Origin: Tribonema minus
Taxonomy: Eukaryota > Sar > Xanthophyceae > Tribonematales > Tribonemataceae
Assembly: GCA_017506865.1 (NCBI GenBank)
Contig: JAFCMP010000004.1
Span: 186,001 to 250,000 of the forward strand
DNA: 64,000 nucleotides
Direction of reading: 5' to 3'
The translations under genes were made by a program, and so were the position numbers. The notes below the pieces were generated by a model. That model ran no database searches, was not told the origin of the DNA, and saw only the letters and a program-made list of their open reading frames with translations. This document shows, piece by piece, positions 34,201 through 44,746 of the stretch (position 1 is the first letter of the stretch; every line of letters begins with the position of its first letter).

Positions 34201-37200
34201 TACACACTAACCAGGGCAAGCGCCGGCTACAAATGAAGCAAGACAGGTGTCAAGCTGTTTGCACTGCTGTTGAGCGCTGCTGTTTGTGCTGAGCCATGGC
34301 ACGCCGTGCTCGTACGGAGGATGGCCAATACAATACGTATACACTTGAATGCATCAAAGCTCACCTTGCCTTTCTTCTTGACAATGCGCAGCGCAAGCGC
34401 AAAGTCCAGGCAGTCTTGTCGCGCGAGCGCTGCCACTCCCTGTCCAACAGATCAGACCAGTTGAAGTTGAGGTTGTGATGCACACTACTTGCATAATATA
34501 TGATGCCTGCCCACCTGCAAATGCGAGCCGTATCCCTACTGCAAACATCAAGCTGCACAAGGACCAGAACGTACATCTCGTTCACCAGCTACAGGGCTGA
34601 TGAGCGTGGCTACATAGTCAAGGCAACAACTGTGGTGCTGCAAGACTGAAAGCCTGCTGTTATGATGCTTGAACGCACAGCACTCTCAAGCACTTTAGCC
34701 AAAACGCAAAGCATACATACATACCTGCAGGGCGAGCGCTGCCACGCCGGGCAGCGCGTCTTGCATGTACGCCTGCAGCTGCGGCACAAACTCAACTCCC
34801 TCCTCGGGGTCTCGCTGACAGAGCTGGCTGAGCGTTGCTGCCGCTGCCAGTCGCATGCTGTCAGGCTCGCTGGTGCCGCAGCAGCCCTGCAGCAGACCCA
34901 CCAGCTTGGACAGCATCCTGCGTTCGGCGAGGTGGATCACGCATGTGAGTGACTCTGACTCAAGGAGGAGTCAGATTCAGCACCATAGAAGGTGCTTATT
35001 TGCGGCCAAAGCTGCTGCTCTTGATGGCAATCTGACATTCAGGCGCCTGTGCTGACCGATTTCGACTCAGAGTTTGGGTCAGGTTGTGGCGGAGAGAACT
35101 AATGGTGCTTTCTGCACACCAGATGGTTGCAGGTGCATCTCAATCTGTAATCATCTCACCCAGTGCAGCAGGCCGCCATGCCGCCATGCCGCCATATGAT
35201 ACCTACGCATCTATACCACATTAATCACTGAATCGAACTTCATTTCCATCGCGCTCGCGGCCCGATCCCAGCCCTGCGCGCACGCACCTGGAGTTGACCT
35301 CGAAGAGCTTGTACGCCATGCGCAGCGCGATCGCGCGCATGTCCGCCCCCGCCCCCTCCGCCAGCCCCCTTATCACCCCCCACACCTGCTTCGCCGCCAC
35401 CTTGTGCCCTCCCAGCAGCGGCAGCGCGTGCAGCAGGCGCAGCCGCAGCGCCGGCGCATCCGTCCACCGCGCCAGGCAGTGCAGCAGCAGCGGCAGCACG
35501 TGAACCGCCGCCGCGTGGTGCGCCGCCGCCAGCGCCGCCGCGACGTCGAGCGCCGCCAACCGCGCCTCCGCGCACGGCCGCAGCAGCAGCGGCGCCAGCG
35601 CGGCAAACGCGGCTTCGTCATCCGCTGCCGCTGCCGCTGCAGATGAGTTGGCCGTTGCGGAAGGCGCTTCCGAGAAATGCGCGGCGGCTGCGCGACACGT
35701 GTCGAGCCCTGCTGCGCTCGCGCTGAGCGCTGCGCAGAGCTGCAGCGCCGCGCAGCCGACGGGGCTCGCGGGCTCACGCGGCGCGCACGTGTAACTGCCG
35801 TAACTGCCGCTGCCGTCGTGGCCGCGCGGCTGCGGCGCCGCCTGCGCCGCTGCGCGATGCGCCGGCGTGAGTTTGGATATGAGGGACCGTGCTTGTGGCA
35901 GGCAGGCCCCCGCGACTGCATCGCCGAATGCGGACATTGCTAGCAGCGGGTAGATGCAGACGTCCAGGGACCACAGCAGGTGTGAGGGAGAAGGGGCGTT
36001 GAGCACTGCTGCAGGGGCCTCCGCCTCCGCCGCCGCCGTCAGCACCAGCGATAGAACCTGAGGGAGTCCGATGGCGGTTGCAGAAGCAGTGCTCAGTAAG
36101 CAAAGCTGGTTTTATGAACTTCAAGGTTGCACCTGCATTGCCATGTGAAATTATATGTACTGCAACTACAAGGCAGATCAGAGCAGGCAGGTCTGCAAAC
36201 CAGCGATGGTCGCAATTGCAACAGCTCTGCAGCTTCACTCATCGGCTGCTAGTGTATGGCTCATCTGGTGACCATTTGAGATAGGTATGACAGGTGGCGA
36301 TGAGCAGGCTTCAACCACAATGCCAGATCAAACTGTGATCACTGGTACCTAACACATGGTGTCCAACAACATCGCCTACAGTCACATCTGCCTAAATAAG
36401 GACTCTTGCCTCCCATGAACTTCGTCGATTTTCACATACAGAAGAAAGTGTTCGCCACGCACGGCCAACCCCAGCAGCAGCACCACTCGTTTTGTACGCA
36501 TAAGGAGGCCTCTATACATGGACAACTGCGCGCATCTTGCCTGCAGTGCCAGCTCCCTCTCGCTCGCAGCCTGACTCTGCAGCGCCAGCAGCGCCACATG
36601 AGCCACATCTGGCAGCAGGCTCAACCCATCCACGCTGGCCAGCTGCCATAGGATGAGCAGTGCTGCATCCAGAGGGAAGCCGCCTGAGCGCAGCTGTGGG
36701 ATGAGCACTGCCACCACTGCCCATCTGACCTGCACAAGAGGGTAGTGTTTGTCAGAAAGTGTGCTTTGCGCACTGCCGGCAACTTGCAGAGAGGGTAGCT
36801 GGCGCAGGGGTTGGTGAGTCACTGACTGTTGCTGAACAAGGGGACAGGGCCAGGGTTTACTGTTATACCACTTCAAGTAGTTGAAGTTGAGTGAACCGAG
36901 CCATCTGTAATCATAGCAGCCACTCCTTGAGTAATGTAGTGAATACAAATGTTGCAGTGGTGTCTGTGCCAGCCAGCAACATACCCTGTGACGGCACACA
37001 AAGGAATGGCAGACGTACGTCGTAGCGTGACTGTGCGCATGCGTCCGGACGCCCTCCAGAAAAGAGGCTGCAAGCTAACCTTGTGCAACATTGCCACCCG
37101 GTAGTGATACTTACTGGCCAAGTCCCTAGGAACACTGGCGGCGTGCGTGTGAAGCATACCTCACCACCTCAAGGCTTCGGCGTAGGGCATCATCACCTGT

Positions 37201-38566
37201 TTCGCAAGGCATCTAGGTGGCCTTGCTGAGCTATCTCTATAGCACATACTACTACTACTGATTGCCGCCCGCAACTCACAATGCAGGCTACTACAGCTAC
37301 ACGCATCAACTACTTTATGCGACAATGATCAACCATCTTTACCTGAGCAGCTGCGTAACTCCACAGTACTGGATCCTCCAGCACCAACGCCGCATTGAGC
37401 ACCCCAGCGCACCATGACACCGCCAGCTGGCTCTGAGCCCACGACTGCAGCGGGTAGAAGCTCAGCATGCACGCCTGGCTGCACACCAAAGCTGCCGCAG
37501 TGGCATCCTGCGCCCCCCTAAGCCCCCCGCCATTGACCTGCACCGTACGGAAATTGGGATGATCGTGTGAGCTGAATGCAGCAACGCGAGCACTGGTCTT
37601 GTGAAAGTCTGGTGCATGTGCTTTGATTCGCCCTGTGATACGGTGTGCTAGCATTGTGCATGCCCTGTGCTGAGGGCTCGCTGAGGCAATGGCGAAGGTC
37701 GGAGCGTTGCTGCACTTGTCCTTGCAGAAATAAGATCACTCTCGGATGACTCTAGTGGTGTGAGATGTACTTATGCTTGCACCACACAGTTTTGCCTGCA
37801 AGAAATGGTGTGTTGCCACAGGGTCCAGCAACAAGCACAGCAACATGCAAATCGTCGACGGGTTGCTTGCATGCCTAGTTGGTGTCAGCGCTGCTTATAA
37901 GTGAGAACTGCACTGCCACATATTTTGTGCACACTGGGGTCTCAAACCTACATACATGTGTACCTGAGCGACTATGTAGGGGTGCAGGCGCTCGTGCTGA
38001 GGGTGCAGCAGCACTGCAGACAGCAGCGCCAAAAGCGCACTGGCCGCTGCCCTAGGAGGCAGCGCTCCTCTCTGACTGCGAGCCACCACTTCTGTCAGAA
38101 TGCTTGCTGCAGCTGTCTCGTTGATGTCCATAGCCACACCCAGCAGCTCGGCACCAGCGACAGACGCCGCATCAGGTTCCCCGTTTGCATCTGCCGATTG
38201 TTGCTGCAGAAGATAGACGCCGGCGATGCCTGCAGAGACTGCGTGCACTGCTGCAGGCGCACGTTTCGTGCGAGCTGTTGTCTGCTCAAGCGCCTTGACT
38301 AGCCACTTTGCAGCATCGCCTGTTGGAATATGTCCGAGTTGCGCCTCCGCCAGCAGCGCCTGGCAAGACTTTGTGCACACCACCAAGCTCTCGCTGATGA
38401 GCAGCGACTGAAGCTTGTCCTGCAGTGTGGCCCTATCCACTGCAGCTTCCAGTTTGCCATGGAGAGCAAACACTTCCGCTACAGCATCACTTGAGGTTTC
38501 ATGTTCTCCAGCCCCCACCTTCTGCAGCAGCGCAGGGAGTGCTTTGAGTCCTTGCTGCTTCACCAT
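19226..38566 (-). CDS. Focadhesin/RST1-like giant HEAT-repeat protein
   Basis: Sixteen phase-consistent exons (minus strand, 5' to 3'): 38566-37964, 37537-37343, 36729-36541, 36057-35288, 34917-34725, 34439-34365, 33744-33589, 33015-32962, 32732-32557, 31671-31497, 30987-30553, 29786-29601, 28478-28209, 23453-23166, 22084-21969, 21023-19226. Total 1892 aa, close to human focadhesin (1801) and Arabidopsis RST1 (~1840). The best anchor is LLHALPLLGGHKVAAKQV, which matches the LPKLGVHKV segment of focadhesin. Others are APFAGLAGAVLWSF (GLAGGMLF region) and ELHTVMSKLQD (DVMNKL region). The rest is Ala/Leu-rich HEAT helices. RST1 in plants bridges exosome and Ski complex and affects wax and small RNAs; focadhesin acts in the human Ski/exosome pathway. 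Four introns appear to be GC-AG. ATG 38566 is the only in-frame ATG near the 5' end, but the open frame continues to 38698, so an upstream exon is possible. An exon of ~60 aa may be missing between 23166 and 22084, and the 28478 boundary is uncertain by 6 nt. Confidence 0.8.
20938..21448 (-). repeat. Tandem duplication of the start of the last focadhesin exon
   Basis: Segment 20938-21185 recurs at 21203-21448, offset about 265 bp. It spans the intron end, the CAG acceptor (exon start 21023) and the first ~27 codons (MATPRADQSPPPSPSQ is shared by both). The upstream copy has an equivalent acceptor at 21288 but runs into a stop soon after, and lacks the rest of the exon. A GGTTAGGG telomere-like scrap lies at the junction (about 21191-21198). 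Confidence 0.85.
21795..21890 (-). repeat. Dispersed tail repeat, copy in focadhesin intron
   Basis: Read on the minus strand it shows GGATGGTGGACGTCCAGCTT, CCACCAGAATCTACGTGTG and AAAACTTGAAAATG, in the family order. It lies in the intron before the last exon. Confidence 0.6.
23580..24080 (+). repeat. Diverged dispersed repeat, second copy
   Basis: Homologous in order and orientation to 1-330 plus 660-830, and ends at an ATATATGTAAATATATATG run. It is located in the large focadhesin intron. Confidence 0.55.
24290..24470. mobile_element. Small foldback (MITE-like) element
   Basis: Left end (GTTTTAACTGTTCC, TGCCATTGTTTT, TTGACAGCAA) is repeated inverted at the right end (TTGCTGCCAAC, AACAATGGCAGCAGGAAC, AGTTAAGAATTC). 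The centre has further GCTGTCAA / TTGACAGC-type repeats in both orientations, so the ~180 bp can fold into a long hairpin. No coding capacity. It lies within the large focadhesin intron. Confidence 0.6.
26506..27675 (-). CDS. Orphan open frame with NNPI repeats, nested in focadhesin intron
   Basis: Open from just after a TGA at 27676-27678 to TAG at 26506. The first in-frame ATG is at 27375 (289 aa), but codons upstream look protein-like (KLYAAADKQLQAQVDQVW), so the true start may be in an upstream exon joined through an acceptor near the T-rich stretch at 27637-27660. The protein has a CDLCKAY Cys pair, a four-fold NNPI repeat coded by 12-nt tandem units at about 27224-27271, a duplicated KWNPV.NAK motif, and a C-terminal half rich in aromatic residues (YDSPIDTFDTF, WIPLYWSFN) with a hydrophobic segment (LLAPFVLFLMVF). 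Unlike its neighbours it has no intron and sits next to a large palindrome. Same strand as the host gene. Family unrecognised; it may be a transposon-borne gene or a captured retrogene. Confidence 0.5.
   Translation of the reverse strand, partial: AGAATLFLNFFNGASSNKRKAAAAFADDAGDRLSGPSSGKLYAAADKQLQAQVDQVWASSSAICYAKHTHSKDKELPLSSFVNVLRKAANKSAEWAKEGMSGKDYVLLLVNSNMAAPSRGMCDLCKAYQDGKNQQHNPINNPINNPINNPINVAARKLSGKLQEDNAKLNAKWNPVKNAKWNPVNNAKAAAKRLQAGLDLNANLRAAGCDIEPDLTKPQVDAETERIMQLPLVRGMVAGRTSGYPGIGRYDSPIDTFDTFSDPAFKEPFKSMTRRGGYEQLLVHAGSGKDITTKQAEGMVKWIPLYWSFNSINAELAETAVHSALHHLPLGVRLNRGRGHGASEYNVVDGELLLAPFVLFLMVFTGEGLYTDPQNKVMWNPLVKHVPGI
27661..27925. repeat. Long inverted repeat (palindrome) with ~82 bp arms
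   Basis: The left arm (about 27660-27745, GGTGGCGGCGCCAGCTCAGG...) reappears reverse-complemented at about 27839-27921 with only a few mismatches. The loop is ~90 bp, GC-rich, with CCCGGGG-type sequence and GGTTAGGGGG repeats. The left arm starts immediately at the upstream edge of the orphan frame. It could be a terminal hairpin of a mobile element or a cruciform-prone junction. Confidence 0.85.
28616..29114. mobile_element. 499 bp terminal-inverted-repeat element (MITE-like)
   Basis: Both ends begin GTACCGTATT and continue TCTATAATTAAGCCCATGGG, then GCGAGTTTTT: 41 bp inverted repeats with one mismatch. Subterminal blocks with GCGCCCCACC / GACGCCCCACC and TCGCTC are also inverted. The termini are the palindrome GTAC, so a 4 bp GTAC target duplication cannot be told from the repeat end. 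No transposase is encoded. It lies in the focadhesin intron between exons 29786-29601 and 28478-28209, and the near identity of its ends suggests recent insertion. Confidence 0.8.
29848..30010 (-). repeat. Two extra copies of a focadhesin exon start
   Basis: The exon starting at 29786 opens with CAG then codons for ALACLATC. Minus-strand copies with the same acceptor and first ~9 codons lie at about 29850-29890 (ALACLATC retained) and about 29971-30010 (VLACFAMC). Each is accompanied by the same GATCAGTCA...GTCAAGGC intron segment, giving three units in tandem of ~90-100 bp. Only the innermost continues into the full exon. Confidence 0.7.
30345..30440 (-). repeat. Duplicated 3' end of a focadhesin exon with its donor
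   Basis: Positions about 30350-30435 repeat 30541-30640: the GCTCACCAGACAGCGGTGCG stretch is the reverse complement of an exon end plus its CTG|GTGAGC donor. The copy has no acceptor or exon body and lies inside the following intron, so it could serve as a decoy donor. Confidence 0.75.
31014..31047 (+). repeat. Interstitial telomere-like tract
   Basis: Imperfect array of GTTAGGG / GGTTAGGGTT units in the focadhesin intron just upstream of the exon at 30987. Smaller scraps occur near 22625-22645, 25961-25974 and 32771-32786. Confidence 0.75.
31041..31350. repeat. Intronic direct duplication
   Basis: The block GGGGGCCATGCGGC.TGAGAG followed by TTTGCG.CAAGA and TGCATGCA at about 31047-31100 recurs at about 31309-31360. 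It is a diverged direct duplication wholly within the focadhesin intron. Confidence 0.6.
31385..31490 (+). repeat. Two-unit tandem repeat, ~54 bp
   Basis: TGACAGTT.AAGCTTTACG, CATTTGCCAATCTGT and AACCAATGG occur twice in a row (31385-31438 and 31439-31490), ending six bases before the donor side of the focadhesin exon at 31497. Confidence 0.8.
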
Positions 38567-38840
38567 GGCGCCACTCCGGCTGCAATCCACCGCAATGCTT
38601 GATATCAGCACATGCTCACACGGCCTCGTAGCGGCGATGGATTCGATCTTCAACAAGATCCTGTTGAAGTTTTCCTTTGAAGAACAAAAAACACACACAC
38701 TTCACACACACACACACACACACAAAAAACAGCGGAAAGAAGAGAGGACAGGCACAGCCCCCCAAGTGATGCTGTAGCGGAGGTCTTCGCGGGATATGCA
38801 GGGATTCTAGTTGCCGCAGGTACCTGATTACGTAGCCGTG
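38567..38840. promoter_or_regulatory. Shared divergent promoter region, focadhesin-like and GOST-like genes
   Basis: The start codons are 274 bp apart. The interval holds a CACACA microsatellite (38691-38723) and a GTTGAAG motif. Part of it (38567-38698) is also open in the focadhesin frame, so the focadhesin start could lie further upstream. Confidence 0.4.
38691..38723. repeat. (CA)n microsatellite
   Basis: Two CA runs separated by CTTCACAC, within the divergent promoter interval. Confidence 0.8.
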
Positions 38841-40883
38841 ATGCTGCTCAGAAAGACGCTCCAAGCGCTGTGGGCAGCAGCGGTCTGCCGATGGTGCTCT
38901 GGGCTGATCCTGCAGACGTCCATCAGCCAAGCAGGGCCCAGTTCAGTGCAACTCTTCTCCGACTTCGGACTGGCGGGAGGGGGGAGTGCAGCCTTTGACG
39001 TGATCATGGACATGTCGGTCTCCTCGCAGAGGGCGAGAGGGTACATTATTCTGGCAGGCAGGTCAGCAGCGGCGAGCTTCTTCCACCCCAACCTTAAGGG
39101 CTCTCCGGACTGGGCAGCGGTATGCTCTGCTCCCTCCGCAGCGCGCTTCGAGATCGTCTCCACGACGTCGGTCAACGTCACCGTGCCCACCGCAGACCAG
39201 TACACCGCGTACCTGCTGCTGTGCCAAGATCTGCTGTTCGCGGGAACGGTCACGACGACGCTGTTGAACTTGACCCCCGACGGCGAGCTGTCGCAGCAGC
39301 TGCCTATAGAGGACTCGCCGCTGCCGCGCCTGTATACGGTGGTGCTCGTGGTGTGGGCGCTGGTGGCGGCTCTGTGGCTGGCGCAGCTGTGGCGGTGCCG
39401 CGCGTTTGTCATCAAGGTGCACCACATGTTCACCGCAGTTGTGGGGCTGCGCGTGGTCATGGAGGCGGTGATGGCGGCGTACTGGTACAGGTGCGTAACT
39501 GAATTTCACTCTTCTGACTTTTACTGTACACATGCAGGAGGTCATCTGGCAGATGGATGTACATGTTTCAGCGCCATGCTTTGATGCTGCACAGCTACGC
39601 ATTTGATGTTGATTGTCTCGACAGCGCGCATAGGCAGTACATGATGCTTGAGCGGTACGTTTCCTGCGCTTTTCCCGTTACAGCCGCAATATCAGTTGAT
39701 TCATATGTTGCTGTCGCTCATCGACACCATACATTGGCAATCAGGTACGGGCTAGAGTTGAAGCACAGCCATTCATTGCCGAGTCTTCGTACGGAAGGGC
39801 CCGTCGATATGAGGGCGCATAGAAGTGACATTTTGGTGCCGGGTTACTCCTGCTTGTCAACTAAGTATCATAAGCAGCGCGATGCTCGTACTTGCTCAAA
39901 GCATTACGATTCGGGCCTGCGCCTGGCGGTGTTCACATCAACGTGTCCAAGTGGACGCAACTGCATCATGATCTAATCTATCTAATCTCACTTCTGCCGC
40001 TGAATCCCTTGTGCACAAGTGTTGGAGTTCGCTGAGCTCTGCACTGGGCAATGTACAAGTTGACAGGCCTAGGCTCTGCGTTGGTTGAGGAATGATGCAA
40101 ATCACAAGCCTGGTGCTATGTGCATGTATACATAGCCATGACTTCCAACATGCAAGCACTTCATGGTGGGTAGGCCTTGAGTGCGCACATTCAGAGCAAT
40201 AGCCGCTACGTGCGTAGCAATGCAACCCCGACTTCAACACGAACCCCCCCCCCCCCCCCCCCCCCCCTCCTCAACACCCCTTTCTTCCCAGGCTGCAGCA
40301 ACCGCCCGGCAGCAGCCCCTCCCTGCAGCGCCTGGCCTCGCTGCTGAGCAATGCTGACCAGGTCCTCTTCATATTCACAGCGACGCTCATCGGCCTGGGC
40401 TGGGGCTACATGCGCCAGCGCCTTAGCACGCAGGAGGTGCGCCTGCTGGCGGTGGTGTTCACGGCGCAGAGCGCGCTGAGCGCGGCCGAGGCGCTGTGCG
40501 TCGGCGGCGGCCCGCTGTGCGGCATCGTGGTGATGCTCGACTACATCCTGCGCAGCCTCATCATGCTGACCATGGTGGTGGCGATAAACTTCAACATCGC
40601 GCACATGCGCGCCGCGCTGCACGTCCCGTGGACGTCCTCCATGGCGCTCGAGTACCTCAAGCTGAAGCAGTACCTGACGTTCCGGTGGACGTTCCTCGCG
40701 TACCTGCTGCTGCCGATCGCGACGCTCGCGGTGCAGTATGCGGTGCTGCGGTGGGAGTACCTCTGGGTGGGAGCGCTGCTGGAGGAGTTCCTCATGGTCG
40801 TCATCACCGTGCACATAGGCGTGACGTTTGCGCCCTTCAACACGTGGTTCATCACGCGCGCGTACGACCAGAGCCTCGAGTGA
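38841..40883 (+). CDS. GOST-like seven-transmembrane protein (GPR107/TMEM87/GPR180 type)
   Basis: Two exons, 38841-39490 and 40292-40883, phase 2, 413 aa. ATG 38841 opens a signal peptide (about residues 1-22). A luminal domain follows (~residues 23-165) rich in beta-type sequence with NVTVPTADQY. Then come hydrophobic segments at about 167-192 (YTVVLVVWALVAALWLAQLW), 200-220, 238-258, 265-290, 292-312, 343-363 and 370-392, consistent with seven membrane helices. The luminal domain plus 7TM layout, and the KVHHMF loop between helices 1 and 2, fit the GOST superfamily, whose members act in Golgi and secretory trafficking and are candidate receptors in plants. Family placement rests on layout rather than a diagnostic motif. 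The intron ends in a 24-C run used as polypyrimidine tract. Confidence 0.6.
40244..40267 (+). repeat. 24-base cytosine homopolymer
   Basis: Uninterrupted C run 24 bases upstream of the splice acceptor of GOST-like exon 2. It probably serves as an extreme polypyrimidine tract, and its assembled length should be treated with caution. Confidence 0.9.
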
Positions 40884-42595
40884 GTCGGAATGAGTGAGTG
40901 ACTCTGCGGCAAAGGGTCGGCGCAACCTTTGTGGTGCCGGTTGCCGGCGGTGCTCGCCAGGATCTCTTGCGCAGCAGCACGTGCCGCAGTTGGGCGGCAA
41001 AGGCTCTGACTGAACTTCAACTTCAACATCAGCAGCCGCGCTGCGATGCAGTCATCGTTGTGACGACCAGCATCCCGACCTGCGAGCACCGCATTCCCAG
41101 TGCAGCATCGATCAGTCAGCAAGCCCGCAGAGGTATGTATCGCAGAGGTATGTATCGGCGGTTACGCACGTGGTAGCCGTCACAGCGCCCCAGGTGCTTG
41201 CGTCAACCGGGCTGCTTGCGGTGCATGCAGCGCGGCAGCAGCAGCTGCCAAGGAACCGCGATGCGAGGACCACGCGCACACAGGAAAACGTGAAATGACG
41301 TCCATCGGAGCATAGCCATGGCTTTGCCATAGAGTGCGACGTCATGCGGTGGTGGCATTAAAGGCAGCCAACGGCAGGCCATCTGTCTTAGAAGTTTCGC
41401 TGTTGGGTCACGACGACAAAGGTTTCGATGCACACGTGGTAACTTTTGTGGTACGTCAGTACGCGCGCTGAAGGAAGAGCAGGGACAATGGCTCTGCCCA
41501 GCAGCTGTACGTTGGCAACAGCTGTCTCACGTGCCTGCCTTGGCAGGCATGCATGCACACAAGTGTGATGTTGTCGAGGGACGTTAATGGCACTTGATGA
41601 CACATATCTGCTGGCAGCTTCGGGTATCTGTTTGGCCTGCTACTTGCTGCGCGTCAACGCACAATTGCATGTACATGCTGATGGCTTGTTGATAGAGGTG
41701 CGACAAACCCATTGACGGTGCACAAGTTCACCTCCATGGTACTTGCTTGTTGTGGTGCTTGATGGCGTGCAGCGCCGTGATGCGTGCAGCGCCATGATGA
41801 CCCTCAAGTGCTTAGAGGCTGTACGTCTGTTGTGGTGCATGTCATCATGGCGTGTGTCCTGCACCACTTCTACCATGTGGTGCAGCAGCTCAGTAACGCT
41901 CAGCTGGGCTTCATGAATACTTCCCACACATGCAGGTAGAGCAGGTTCAACTGATCCCGGCATGGGGCGAGTTCATGAGCGGAGGGAGCTTCAAAAATCA
42001 ATATCATATGCTGTGCTGCACATGGTGGCAGTGCCATGCACTTGTCAGACACTTGGCTGACCAACAGTTGAGCATATCTGCATACCGCCTGCACTGTCTA
42101 TACTATCGGTATCCCAGGCAACCAAAGGGTGTAGATGTATCCTGACAAAGGGGTTTGCACTGATGCACACACACTGCGCGACAATTGCTGGCCTCGACGT
42201 CATTGCAGACACAGCAGCAGGTATGATGAAAGCTCGAGTTGTAATATGCCTGATGTGATGTGTATTGATGACCTGTGATGTGATGTGATGTGTATCGACG
42301 CCCAGAATGCGGCAGCCAATGTACGATGCCAGCAGCGCAGGTGTGCTCCGGTGCACAAAAATACATGCATACCTGCCAGAGATTCTTGCTCTGGTGCATA
42401 TGCATACCGTCGCATGGCTTCTGGCCAAGTGCACTGCGCAGCAGCGTTGTACACGCACTTCGACTGTTGCTTGTAATGCACTCAACGTTAACAAGGCTAG
42501 CTGTGGCAGACTTGTGTGTGATTGCTGTTCAGCATTCACAATGTGCGGCGTTGTCAGAGCGACAGTAAACTCTGCTCAACAGCCACCAGCCACAG
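40884..42595. other. Intergenic stretch, no gene seen
   Basis: Contains an ~AACTTCAACTTCAAC motif (41015-41030), a 15 bp tandem repeat (GCAGAGGTATGTATC twice, about 41128-41158) and a GTGATGT microsatellite (about 42255-42297). The frames present lack protein-like composition. Confidence 0.5.
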
Positions 42596-44610
42596 CTAGC
42601 TGTGCCTGCGCTCCAGCAGTATAATGTGTTCCGTGCGCATGCTCCACTTGCTGTCATGCGTGCTGCGCAGCGTGGCACTCCCCACCAGCCTTAACAACCC
42701 GCTTTCACCTTCTACATCCCCTCCCCCCGCCTCGCTCGCAGCCTCCAGGGTGCTGGTCAGCGCGCACACCCCCGCACCATCCCCTATCTGCACCGCCATT
42801 CGCCCCCCCGGTGCCAGCCCCCTGAGCACATTTGTGATCCACGCAGTGTGGCCCGCTTGCCACGTGCTCTTGAACTGCAGCGGAGCTTTCTTCAGCGTGC
42901 GGAACGCTCCCAGCTCATCGCTCAGCCAGTCCGCTGGCCACGTCCTGTCAGACGGCACCGCCGTCTCCAGAAACCCCCCTCGGGCCGCAGCTTCGGGGCC
43001 CCCGCCACCGCCGCTGCCCGCCGCCGCGCCGCCATCCCCCTCTCCCGCAGGGGACGCGTCGCCGACTTTAGAGCGCACCTCGCGTGCATGAGACAGGTAG
43101 TCATAGACTCCCGGGTACGGGGGGCTGGTGATCACGGCATCTACTTCAACAGGGAACGTCACCGCGCGCGCGTCGCTCCGCTGCAGGTGCGGCGCCTCCG
43201 GCAGCAGCGCGGCGCCGCTGTGCGTGACCGTCTCCAGCAGCTCCCGCACGCGCGACACGTAGCCACCCGCGCACTGCGCGTAGAACTGCGGCGGCAGCAC
43301 CCTGCGGCGCGGGCTGTGGCGCGCCTTGGCGGCCTGCTGCAGCGCCGTCGAGTAGACGAACCACAGCGGCTCGGCGAGCTCCGGGCGCTGAGCGCTGGCG
43401 CGCTGGACGACGCGCCGCACCGGCTCCCAGCTGCGCAGGCTGCAGCCCTCGCTGTCGACGCCGGCGATGTGCTCGGCGACTAGGGTTTCTAGCGCGCTGA
43501 GCGTTGCTGCGGAGGGCATCCAGGTGCGGCCGCGCGCGACGAAGAGGGCGAGAGGGGACACGTCCGCGCCGTATGCCTTGCGCCCTGCACGCAGCGCTTC
43601 GATTAGGACTGTGCCGCCCCCGACGAAGGGGTCTGGCGTGGGGAGGGGGGCATGGGGAAGGGGGGCGGAACAAGCAGAGGATGAGGAAGGACTAGGGAGG
43701 GTATGTGCGATGCAGTCAGTGCATTGCACTGCATGCCAGCAGCATACGGGTGGAGCAGGAGCACGAATGTGTGCATAGCGGGTGACTCAAGCAAATGGCA
43801 ATAAACGCATGACATACTCATGCGACTGCTGTAGAGAGCATGTGGCACACACTAGGCATGCTCATTCATGCACAGCAATGAAACAGCAGCTCACACAAAA
43901 AGAACATTACCATGATCACATGTCGACTCATGCCCTACCCGCCACGGAGGTCCCTGGCATGACGGTTTCCAGAAGGTGCTTGGCTGTTGCTGCCTGCGTG
44001 TTGCAGATGCAGGTGCAGTGCCAGCGGGTCAAAGTGTGAAGCTGGCAGGGCGACAGGACCGGTTTCAAGCACTGGTGCACAGGCGTGCCCAGTACCCAAA
44101 AACATCGAGCAAAAACTTTGTGTGGTTGTCCAAGCAGCTCACACTGTAAAACGACAAACCCTTGATAGCTCATTCGAGATATGTGAGTAGTGCAGCTTTC
44201 ACAGACAAAGGTGGCGAGAGAAGAGGCACTTCACAAGATGTTGCCAATTCAAAGCTGCCAGCAATGCATCTGACCTGCATGCTGGCTGGGTAGTAGTGAA
44301 AGCCATGTGTCAGCCTGGTCATCCCTGCTGGCACTTGCGGAAAGCCATAAGCCCACTGAAGCCGGCTGGCTTCCACGAGTTCCCTTGTCACCTCAGGGGG
44401 CCCGTTGGTTTCGCATCGCACACTCTCCCATATATTATCATACTGGTGCTGTACCTTATCGCGCACGCTGCCGGCGTGGGTGCTCGCTCTTTGCACAGTA
44501 CTCTTAATGCCACATGGTGCTACTCGTCGCAGAGCATGTTGGAATGCACCAGTCATGCTACTGCAGCTGCACAGGGCCCCTATCATCAGGGGCTGCGAGC
44601 GCATTTGCAT
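42596..44610 (-). CDS. SAM-dependent DNA/RNA amino-methyltransferase with SPPY motif (N4/N6 methylase-like)
   Basis: Three exons on the minus strand: 44610-44275, 43993-43939 (55 nt) and 43632-42596, 475 aa, phases 0 and 1. Residues ~100-112 carry THGFHYYPASMQ, the H.(F)..YPA motif that opens this methylase family. ADPFVGGGTVLIEA is the SAM-binding motif I, rebuilt exactly across the exon 2/3 junction, followed by GADVSPLA (acidic loop). VDAVITSPPYPGVYDYL supplies catalytic motif IV. The C-terminus has GGRMAVQIGDG and HIILLER. SPPY (rather than DPPY) is typical of N4-cytosine methylases, though not proof. No THUMP domain is visible, which argues against Trm11/TrmG10. Such enzymes are bacterial-like, and N4-cytosine methylases have been reported in bdelloid rotifers and Marchantia. 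A Gly/Ala-rich insert follows motif IV. It is head-to-head with IMP3. ATG 44604 is an alternative start. Confidence 0.75.
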
Positions 44611-44746
44611 TGCGCCCCCCCCCAGCCGCCGTCCGCCGCTTCCACACACCGTGTGGTCCAAACCTTTTCTCTTTCTTCAAGTAATAGTTGAAGTTTGTTT
44701 TTGGTGAAGTTCTACCTCACACGTTGACGACCGCGGGGGATAAACC
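44611..44746. promoter_or_regulatory. Shared divergent promoter, methyltransferase and IMP3
   Basis: 136 bp between start codons. It contains a C-run, a CTTTCTTCAAGTAATAGTTGAAG stretch with the recurrent TTGAAG motif near 44676-44698, and no clear TATA box. Confidence 0.55.
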
